64,000 nucleotides of DNA from Nocardiopsis_C rhodophaea (lineage in GTDB: Bacteria > Actinomycetota > Actinomycetes > Streptosporangiales > Streptosporangiaceae): NCBI RefSeq assembly GCF_039530945.1, contig NZ_BAAAPC010000003.1, positions 62,001-126,000 on the forward strand, written 5' to 3'. The position numbers and the translations under genes are program-made. Positions 57,775 through 64,000 of this stretch are shown piece by piece (position 1 is the stretch's first letter; every line of letters starts with the position of its first letter). Under the pieces are notes generated by a model. It saw nothing but the letters and a program-made list of their open reading frames with translations. It ran no database searches and had not been told where the DNA came from.

Positions 57775-59232
57775 TCAGTGCTTCCGCAGCAGCGCCAGGA
57801 ACATCGCGTCGGTGCCGTGGCGGTGCGGCCAGAACTGCACGTAGTCGCCTGCCGCGACGTCGGGGACCTCGTCGAGGAAGTCGGCGGCGCGCAGCACCGT
57901 CACGTCGGAGCGGTCGGCGAGCACGTCCTCGACGACGCCCCGGGTTTCGGGCAGGTGCGGGGAGCAGGTGACGTAGGCGACGACGCCGCCCGGCCGCGTG
58001 GCCTCAAGGGCACGGCCGAGGAGGTCGCGCTGGAGGGGCGCCAGTTCGTCGGCCGTGTTCGGGGTGCGCCGCCAGCGCGACTCCGGGCGTCGGCGCAGCG
58101 CGCCCATGCCGGTGCAGGGGACGTCGACCAGGACCCGGTCGAAGGCGCCGTCGCGCCACGCGGGACGGGTGGAGTCGGCCACGACGACGCGTCCGGCGTC
58201 GCGCACGGAGCGCTGGACGGCCTGGGCGACGAGTCCGGCGCGGGCGGGCTGCACCTCGGCGGCGAGCAGGCGGGCGTCACGCTGCCCGGCGAGCCCCGCG
58301 AGCAGGCCGGCCTTGCCGCCAGGGCCAGCGCACATGTCGAGCCAGCGGGCGTCGGTGCCCTCGACGGAGACGCGGGTCAGCGCGAGCGCGACCAGCTGGC
58401 TGGCCTCATCCTGCACGGCGGCGCGGCGCTGGCGCACCTCGCGCAGCAGGGCGGGATCGCCTTCGGGCAGGTAGGCGGCGAAGGGCGAGTAGCGGGCTTC
58501 GGTGGCGCCGCCTTCGATGAGGTCGGCGACGCTGGCGCGGCCGGGTTTGGCGACCAGCGTCACGCGGGGGCGCTCGTTGTGGGCCGCGAGCAGCCGCTCG
58601 GTCTCGGCCAGGTCGCTGCTCTTCGGGTCCTCGCCGAGGGCGGCGGCCAGGGCGTCCACCATCCAGCGGGGGTGGCTGCGCACGACGGCGAGGTGGCCCA
58701 CGGCATCGGCGTCGCGGGCGGGCGCGACGACGGCCAGCCACGCGTCGAGGTCGCGGGCGCTGACTTTGCGGAGTACGGCGTTGACGAAGCGGGCGCGGTG
58801 GTGACCAACGACCCGTCTCGCGATGTTGACGGTCGCACTGACGGCGGCGTGCGGGGGAATGTTGGTGGACAGCTGCTGGTGCGCGCCGAGACGGAGAAGC
58901 GGCAGAACCTCCTTGTCGACGGACGTGAGTGAACGGTCGATGCAGGCGTCGAGGATCGCGTCGTAGGCCCCCTGAAGGCGCAGCGTGCCGTAGGTGAGCT
59001 CAGTGGCGAGCGCGGCGTCCCGCCCGGTGATATTGCGCTCGCGGAGGAGGGTGGGGAGGAGGAGGTTCGCGTAGGCGTCGCGTTCCTCGACCGCGCGCAG
59101 GACGTCGTAGGCCGTTCGGCGGGCCGGATCCCGGGGCGCGGGCGGGGTCGCCGGATTCTTCCCGCCGCTCTGGCCACCGCCTCCCTTGGGGCGGCGGGAC
59201 GGGCGGTACGGGGAACGGGAACGGTCGGTCAC
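57775..59232 (-). CDS. rsmB: 16S rRNA m5C967 methyltransferase RsmB
   Basis: 485 aa. The N-terminal NusB-like domain (about 30-180; RRTAYDVLRAVEERDAYANL) precedes the SAM-binding methyltransferase domain, with LDMCAGPGGKAGLLAGLAG (about 304-322) as motif I, VDVPCTGMGALRRRPE carrying the catalytic Cys, and VTCSPHLPET. It methylates C967 of 16S rRNA. It lies downstream of fmt, the usual def-fmt-rsmB order. Confidence 0.95.
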   Translation of the reverse strand: MTDRSRSPYRPSRRPKGGGGQSGGKNPATPPAPRDPARRTAYDVLRAVEERDAYANLLLPTLLRERNITGRDAALATELTYGTLRLQGAYDAILDACIDRSLTSVDKEVLPLLRLGAHQQLSTNIPPHAAVSATVNIARRVVGHHRARFVNAVLRKVSARDLDAWLAVVAPARDADAVGHLAVVRSHPRWMVDALAAALGEDPKSSDLAETERLLAAHNERPRVTLVAKPGRASVADLIEGGATEARYSPFAAYLPEGDPALLREVRQRRAAVQDEASQLVALALTRVSVEGTDARWLDMCAGPGGKAGLLAGLAGQRDARLLAAEVQPARAGLVAQAVQRSVRDAGRVVVADSTRPAWRDGAFDRVLVDVPCTGMGALRRRPESRWRRTPNTADELAPLQRDLLGRALEATRPGGVVAYVTCSPHLPETRGVVEDVLADRSDVTVLRAADFLDEVPDVAAGDYVQFWPHRHGTDAMFLALLRKH

Positions 59233-59347
59233 GTGGGGATCAGCCTTACGCCTGGAAATCGCGGGAAGAACGGGAGAAAGCCGGATGGCCCGCCTCGGTG
59301 AGTCCGCTCAGGACACCGATCGGGCCACATACCGAGAATACGGCAGC

Positions 59348-60277
59348 TCAGCCGCCGAGGTGCTCGTCCACGCCGGGGCGCACACCGCGCGCCCAGTCGA
59401 CGGCCGCCATCAGGCGCTTGCCCTGCGGTTGGACCTCCCCGAGTTCCACGGGGTGGGTGGCGGTGCCGACAAGCACGCGCTTCTTCTCCACCAAGAGTCG
59501 GCCCGGCACCAACGGATCGGCGTCGGGAACGGGAAGAACAGGGCCGAGCTTGATCCGCGTGCCGCGGAACGTCGACCACGCGCCAGGGGCCGGTGTGCAG
59601 GCTCGGATCAGCCGGTCAACACGCATCGCCGGGGCACCGAAGTCGACCTCGGCGTCGGCGGGCGTGAGCTTGGGCGCGTACGAGACGCCATCGCGGCCCT
59701 GCGGGCGGGCCACGAGTTCGCCGGACTCGATGCCGTTGAGGGTCCGCAGCAGCAGCTCGGCGCCGGAGTGGGAGAGCCGGGTGAGGAGTTCGCCACTGGT
59801 GTCGCGCGTGCCGATGGGCTCGGTCACCATCCCGTAGACGGGCCCGGAGTCGAGGTCCCGCTCGATCTCGAAGGTGGCGGCCCCGGTGACGTCGTCGCCG
59901 TGCAGGATGGCGTGCTGCACAGGGGCGGCCCCGCGCCAGGACGGCAGCAACGAGAAGTGCAGGTTGACCCAGCCGTGCCGAGGAATCTCCAGGGCCGGTT
60001 GGCGCAGCAGCGCACCGTAGGCGACCACGGGGCAGCAGTCGGGCGCGATAGCGCGCAGACGGTCCAGGAACTCGGGGTCACTTGCCTTCGCGGGCTTGAG
60101 CACCTCCAGCCCAGCTTCGGCCGCGACCTCGGCGACCGGGCTCGCACTCACCTTGCGCCCCCGACCGGACACGGCGTCCGGCCGGGTCACCACGGCCGCG
60201 ACCTCGTGCTCCGACTCCAACAGCACCTTGAGTGAGGGCACCGCGACCTCGGGTGTTCCAGCGAAGACCAGCTTCAT
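59348..60277 (-). CDS. fmt: Methionyl-tRNA formyltransferase
   Basis: 309 aa from ATG 60277. MKLVFAGTPEVAVPSLKVLL (1-20) is the typical start. The catalytic block NLHFSLLPSWRGAAPVQHA (near 109-127) has Asn-109 and His-111, and GDDVTGAATFEIERDLDSG follows. It formylates initiator Met-tRNA using 10-formyl-THF. It diverges from priA across 295 bp. GGAACGAGA upstream is a weak ribosome site. Confidence 0.96.
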   Translation of the reverse strand: MKLVFAGTPEVAVPSLKVLLESEHEVAAVVTRPDAVSGRGRKVSASPVAEVAAEAGLEVLKPAKASDPEFLDRLRAIAPDCCPVVAYGALLRQPALEIPRHGWVNLHFSLLPSWRGAAPVQHAILHGDDVTGAATFEIERDLDSGPVYGMVTEPIGTRDTSGELLTRLSHSGAELLLRTLNGIESGELVARPQGRDGVSYAPKLTPADAEVDFGAPAMRVDRLIRACTPAPGAWSTFRGTRIKLGPVLPVPDADPLVPGRLLVEKKRVLVGTATHPVELGEVQPQGKRLMAAVDWARGVRPGVDEHLGG

Positions 60278-60572
60278 CGTAATCTCGTTCCTAAACCACT
60301 GACCGGCTTGTCGCTCGGATCCTTGTCTATCAGCAGCTCCGCACGGAACGCGGTTGACGCTGTCCACGGGCGCGGCCACCAGCACACACCTGGTGGCTTC
60401 CGTGCGGCGTCCACGGCTCTGCTCACTCGCTCGTCTTCGCGACACCACCCCCCACGCGCTCACACTCCGCCCTCACTCCACCGCAAGCGCACACAGCCTC
60501 CGGCGAACAGCGTCCACGGCTCCACTCGCTCGATCCGCTTCCTGTGGGTGCCCTCTGGTACACCTGACGGTG
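60278..60572. other. fmt-priA divergent region
   Basis: 295 bp with no supported gene. Short repeats of GTCCACGG recur near 60362, 60410 and 60509, two of them followed by CTC and CACTCGCTCG. No clear promoter pair was found. Confidence 0.5.
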
Positions 60573-62765
60573 ATGACTCCGCAGCCCAACCCCGACGAGG
60601 GGGTTCTTTTCGACGTTCCCCGCGCTGGGGCCACGGCCGCGTCGAAGGAGACGACGAAGCAGAAGCGGCCGAAGAAGCGCAGGCCCGCCGAGGACCTGCC
60701 GGTCGCCCGCGTCGTCGTCGACACACCGCTGCCGCACCTCGACCGCCTCTTCGACTACCAGGTGCCCGACACCATGGCGGAGGCGGCCGTTCCGGGGTGC
60801 AGGGTCCGGGTGCCCTTCAACGGGCAGCTCCTCGGGGGGTTCCTGGTGGAGCGGGCGTCGGAGTCGGAGTTCCAGGGGCGGCTGGCCTACCTCCACACCG
60901 TTGTCTCCCGTGAGGCGGTGCTCACCCCGGAGATCGCGGGCTTGGCCCGCGCGGTCGCCGACCGCTATGCGGGCACTCTCAACGATGTCCTGCGGCTGGC
61001 CATCCCACCCCGACATGCCCGCGTGGAGAAGGAGGCGGAAAAGAAAGCCGCAGCCAGCGAGGAAGTGGAGCCCGAGGACGGCACGGGAGCGCCCTCACCA
61101 GAACAGGCCGGTGCTCCGTTACCCAGCGAGGACGCGCCTCAGCCCGATCGCGGATCGGAGACACCACCCGCTCCCGAAGCGGCCCCGGATCCCGGCCCCT
61201 GGCGGGAGTACTCCGCTGGCCTTTCCTTCCTTGAGGCGCTGTCCGCCGGAGGCGCACCGCGTGCCGTGTGGACGGCGCTGCCCGGACCGGAGTGGGCCGA
61301 CGCGATCGCGGTGGCGACCGCAACCACCCTGGCTGCACAGCGCGGCGTGGTGATCGTGGTGCCCGACGGCCGCGATGTCTCGTTGGTGGACACCGCGCTC
61401 ACCGAACGCCTCGGGGCCGGCCGCCACACCGCCCTTACGGCCGGCCTCGGCCCCGCCGAGCGCTACCGACGATGGCTGTCGGTGCTGCGCGGTGAGGTCC
61501 GTGCCGTAGTGGGCACCCGCGCCGCGATGTTCGCGCCGGTACGCGACCTCGGGCTGGTGGTCCTCTGGGACGACGGCGACGACGTGCACTGCGATCCGCA
61601 TGCCCCCTACCCGCACGCGCGCACGGTGCTGTCGATGCGGGCGCACCGCACCGGAGCGGCCGCGCTCATCGGGGGGTTCACCCGCACCACCGAGGCCACC
61701 CAACTCGTCGAGTCAGGGTGGGCGCACCCGCTCGCCGCCGACCGCGCGACGGTGCGCCGCCACGCCCCGCGAGTGCGGGCGGCGGGCGACGACAGCGAGT
61801 TGGCGCGTGACGAGGCGGCCCGTTCAGCCCGGCTCCCCAGCCTCGCCCTGCGCATCGCTCGCGAGGCCGCCCAGCGCGGGCCGGTGCTCGTCCAGGTGCC
61901 GCGGCGCGGCTATGTCACCGCTCTGGCCTGCGCGTCCTGCCGTGCTCCGGCCCGCTGTGACACCTGCCAGGGCCCGCTGGCGCTGCGCAGCGCCCACGCC
62001 ATGCCGTACTGCCGCTGGTGCGGACGTATCAGCGGCGAGTGGCGCTGCACGGTGTGCGAGCACCGGCGGATTCGGGCCAGCGTGGTGGGCGCCCGCCGAA
62101 CCGCCGAGGAGCTGGGCCGGGCCTTCCCCTCCCTCACGGTGCGAACGTCGGGCCGCGACGACGTCCTCACCGAGGTCGGCGATGGCCCCGCCCTGGTGGT
62201 GTGCACACCCGGCGCCGAGCCGGTGGCCGCCGGAGGCTACGCCGCCGCCCTGCTCCTCGACGGATGGGCGCTCCTCGGCCGCGCCGACCTGCGGGCCAGC
62301 GAGGAGGCTCTGCGGCGCTGGTGCAACGCCGCCGCCCTGGTGCGCCCGGCTGACGAGGGCGGCCAGGTGGTGGTGCTCGCGGAGGCGGGGCTCCCGGTCA
62401 CTCAGGCGCTCATCCGCTGGGATCCGGGCTGGTTCGCCTCCCGCGAGCTCGCCGAACGCCGGGAACTGGGGTTCCCGCCGGCCGTCGCCATGGCGTCGGT
62501 GACCGGCGAGGCCGCCCATGTCCACGAGCTCCTCAACGGCATCAGCCTGCCGGAATTCGCCGAACTCCTGGGGCCGGTGCCCATCAGCGCCGGCCCGGAA
62601 GCAGATCGCCCGGAGGGCGAACGCGTCGAACGCGCCCTCCTCCGCGTCCCCCGCGGCGCCACCTTCGCCCTGACAGCGGCGCTGAAGGCTGCCGCGTCAG
62701 CACGCAGCGCCCGCAAGGACGATCACCTCGCCCAGATCCGGGTGGACCCGCTCCACGTGGTGTGA
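60573..62765 (+). CDS. priA: Primosome protein PriA, degenerate actinobacterial type
   Basis: 730 aa from ATG 60573 (GTG 60570 adjacent). The N-terminal 3'-DNA-binding domain (about 40-140) and the eight zinc-type cysteines (C453 to C495, CASC-CDTC-CRWC-CTVC) are kept. The helicase part is degenerate: no GKT Walker A is seen where it should lie (about 245-275), and the DEEH box is replaced by LWDDGDDV (about 333-340). The same loss is known for actinobacterial PriA. It probably acts as a DNA-binding restart protein without helicase activity. A Pro/Glu-rich insert (about 150-210) is unusual. Confidence 0.93.
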   Translation: MTPQPNPDEGVLFDVPRAGATAASKETTKQKRPKKRRPAEDLPVARVVVDTPLPHLDRLFDYQVPDTMAEAAVPGCRVRVPFNGQLLGGFLVERASESEFQGRLAYLHTVVSREAVLTPEIAGLARAVADRYAGTLNDVLRLAIPPRHARVEKEAEKKAAASEEVEPEDGTGAPSPEQAGAPLPSEDAPQPDRGSETPPAPEAAPDPGPWREYSAGLSFLEALSAGGAPRAVWTALPGPEWADAIAVATATTLAAQRGVVIVVPDGRDVSLVDTALTERLGAGRHTALTAGLGPAERYRRWLSVLRGEVRAVVGTRAAMFAPVRDLGLVVLWDDGDDVHCDPHAPYPHARTVLSMRAHRTGAAALIGGFTRTTEATQLVESGWAHPLAADRATVRRHAPRVRAAGDDSELARDEAARSARLPSLALRIAREAAQRGPVLVQVPRRGYVTALACASCRAPARCDTCQGPLALRSAHAMPYCRWCGRISGEWRCTVCEHRRIRASVVGARRTAEELGRAFPSLTVRTSGRDDVLTEVGDGPALVVCTPGAEPVAAGGYAAALLLDGWALLGRADLRASEEALRRWCNAAALVRPADEGGQVVVLAEAGLPVTQALIRWDPGWFASRELAERRELGFPPAVAMASVTGEAAHVHELLNGISLPEFAELLGPVPISAGPEADRPEGERVERALLRVPRGATFALTAALKAAASARSARKDDHLAQIRVDPLHVV

Positions 62766-62909
62766 CGTCGATCGCACCTGCCCCGGCCGGCCGGAAAATC
62801 GTTCGCGCACCCCTAAGACGACCGATAAGTTCGAAAACTTCCCATTTTCCGGGGAGTGCCCGGCGTGGGCAGCCGCGCCATGGACCTGTATCGGGTGAAC
62901 GGGAACATC

Positions 62910-63689
62910 ATGAAGCACTCCAGTCCCGAGTTCGCAGCGCTCGCCGAGCGGGGGACCATCCTCCGCTGCCAGGTGGGATCGGGCGTGCACGGCATCACAG
63001 TCGCCAACCAGGATGACCGCGACGAGATGGGCATCTGTGTCGAACCGCCGGAGTACGTGATCGGACTGCGCGAGTTCGAGCAGTACATCTACCGCAGCCA
63101 GCCGGAGGGTGTCCGTTCCGGCCCCGGCGACCTGGACCTGACGGTCTACTCCCTGCGCAAGTGGCTCCGGCTCGCCCTGTCCGGGAACCCCACGGTGCTG
63201 CTTCCGCTGTTCGTCCCGGAGTCGGAGATCGTCGAGGTCACCGAGCTGGGGCGAGAGTTGCGGGCCAATGCCGAGCGCATTCTCTCCCGGCAGGCCGGGC
63301 ACCGCTTCCTCGGCTACCTGCGCGCCCAGCGCGACAGCATGCTGGGGCGGCGCGGTGGTCGGCACACGAACCGCCCCGAATTCATCGAGGAGTACGGGTT
63401 CGACGTCAAGTTCGCCTACCACATGGTGCGGCTCGGTGTTCAGGGCGTGGAAATGCTGGAGACCGGGCGGCTCACCCTGCCGATGCCGGACCCGTGGGCC
63501 ACCTGGCTGCGGGAGGTGCGGCACGGCGAGCACACCATGGACGAGACCCTGGAGGCGGTGGCCGAACTGGAGGCTCGGTTGGAGGAGCTCACCACGACCT
63601 CGCACCTTCCGGAGCACTCTGACATGGCATGGGCCGATGCCTGGCTGGTCGGCGCCTACCAGCGCGCTTGGAGCGAATCGGCTCCGTGA
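62910..63689 (+). CDS. Nucleotidyltransferase of the COG3541 (RlaP/YcgL) type
   Basis: 259 aa from ATG 62910 (GGGAA upstream); ATG 62880 is an alternative. The polymerase-beta-type active site is VGSGVHGITV...DDRDEMGI (about 23-43), with the GS and the two metal Asp. EFEQYIYRSQ and DLDLTVYSLRKWLRLA follow, as in predicted RNA-ligase-associated nucleotidyltransferases. No RNA ligase is adjacent. Its substrate is unknown; a role in RNA repair is only suggested by family. Confidence 0.8.
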   Translation: MKHSSPEFAALAERGTILRCQVGSGVHGITVANQDDRDEMGICVEPPEYVIGLREFEQYIYRSQPEGVRSGPGDLDLTVYSLRKWLRLALSGNPTVLLPLFVPESEIVEVTELGRELRANAERILSRQAGHRFLGYLRAQRDSMLGRRGGRHTNRPEFIEEYGFDVKFAYHMVRLGVQGVEMLETGRLTLPMPDPWATWLREVRHGEHTMDETLEAVAELEARLEELTTTSHLPEHSDMAWADAWLVGAYQRAWSESAP

Positions 63690-63742
63690 TCCGGGTGCTG
63701 GAGCACCGCGAACAACGCGCGATCCCTCTCCTGCCCGGACCT

Positions 63743-63801
63743 CCTGGATGAGGCCGGCGGCGTTCGGTGCACCGGCTCCGGCGCCGCCGGCCTCGTCCAG
63801 G
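63743..63801. terminator. Long terminator hairpin after the nucleotidyltransferase
   Basis: 63743-63762 pairs with 63782-63801 through a 20-bp stem with one T-G pair and a 19-nt loop, between convergent genes. No U tract follows. Confidence 0.7.
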
Positions 63802-63889
63802 CACCGTTCGATATCCCGCACGATGCGCCGACCGCGTTTGAAACGATCGGGTGTCGGCGTCTTCGGCTCCCTCTTCGAAAGTCCGCATT

Positions 63890-64000
63890 CTAGAGTGCGT
63901 CGGGCTGGTGGGCGGGATGGGCGCGGTAAAGGTCGCGGAGCAGGGCGATCTCGGCGCCGTGGTGGATGACTTCGCGGTTGATGTGCAGGGCGAGCGCGGC
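63890..64000 (-). CDS. DinB-superfamily (DfsB-like) protein, C-terminal fragment
   Basis: The minus strand ends with 36 codons that run off the window and stop at 63890-63892. The fragment ALHINREVIHHGAEIALLRD resembles the C-terminal helix of DinB_2-superfamily four-helix metalloproteins (mycothiol-dependent or related), where the His residues bind metal. This is unrelated to DNA polymerase IV despite the name. Only the end is visible. Confidence 0.6.
   Translation of the reverse strand, partial: AALALHINREVIHHGAEIALLRDLYRAHPAHQPDAL

Noticed and set aside
60354..60572. 73-codon upstream extension of priA
   Set aside because: It is Arg/Ser-rich with no PriA resemblance and no SD.
1..64000. 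CRISPR arrays, tRNA, rRNA and tmRNA
   Set aside because: No regularly spaced direct repeats with unique spacers and no recognisable structural RNA other than the two riboswitches were seen.

Overview
The window is high-GC actinobacterial chromosome with long actinomycete-type operons: a dcw cell-division cluster with sepF, yggT and divIVA, an ileS T-box, a moxR-DUF58-transglutaminase operon beside mraZ, and GTG/TTG starts. Family-level traits (DUF3040, SseB-like and PH-domain genes, orphan XdhC, degenerate PriA) suggest Streptosporangiales, perhaps Nocardiopsaceae; this is inference from gene style, not a database match. I see no rRNA, tRNA, CRISPR array, prophage or intact insertion sequence.

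Layout. 1-2.8 kb: end of an EamA-type transporter, then rluD-like, lspA and a DksA/TraR zinc-finger gene on the minus strand. 3.0-6.5 kb: ileS on the plus strand behind a translational T-box riboswitch. 6.5-29.6 kb: the dcw region, read right to left (mraZ, rsmH, ftsL, ftsI, murE, murF, mraY, murD, ftsW, murG, murC, ftsQ, ftsZ, pgeF, yggS, sepF, yggT, divIVA and a divIVA-adjacent acidic membrane protein). It is interrupted by an 812-bp repeat-rich gap between murD and ftsW and by a strong terminator after ftsZ. 29.9-34.7 kb: divergent moxR-DUF58-transglutaminase operon. 34.8-43.6 kb (minus): DUF3040, DNA polymerase IV, a methyltransferase, nusB, efp, aroB-aroK-aroC, a prepilin peptidase and an SseB-like gene. 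43.7-52.5 kb: accessory stretch with a MarR regulator, a frameshifted YceI pseudogene, DUF2470, an unusual membrane-anchored kinase, an aldose-1-epimerase-like gene behind a 106-bp tandem duplication, and a MocA/XdhC pair. 52.7-60.3 kb (minus): rib operon (ribE, ribM, ribBA, ribH) under an FMN riboswitch, with rpe, rsmB and fmt. 60.6-64 kb: priA, a COG3541-like nucleotidyltransferase and the end of a DinB-superfamily gene.

How it works together. The dcw genes make lipid II precursors (MurC-F, MraY, MurG), polymerise and cross-link septal wall (FtsW, FtsI, with FtsQ and FtsL) and position the ring (FtsZ, SepF, DivIVA). MraZ probably autoregulates through four 10-bp-phased GTGGAG-type boxes that overlap the mraZ promoter. 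Three other RNA- or DNA-level switches are visible: the ileS T-box with mutually exclusive anti-sequestrator and sequestrator helices, the FMN riboswitch with a ribE sequestrator, and a candidate MarR operator.

Most unusual signal: a family of 62-bp intergenic repeats (6772-6833, 18739-18800, 19031-19092), each bounded by two TGATCA-centred palindromes exactly 50 bp apart. Their cores share one orientation while the longer flanking homology of two copies runs in the opposite orientation. This looks like an undescribed repeat whose core can invert relative to its surroundings, or a paired-operator or RNA-stem element inside the division gene cluster.
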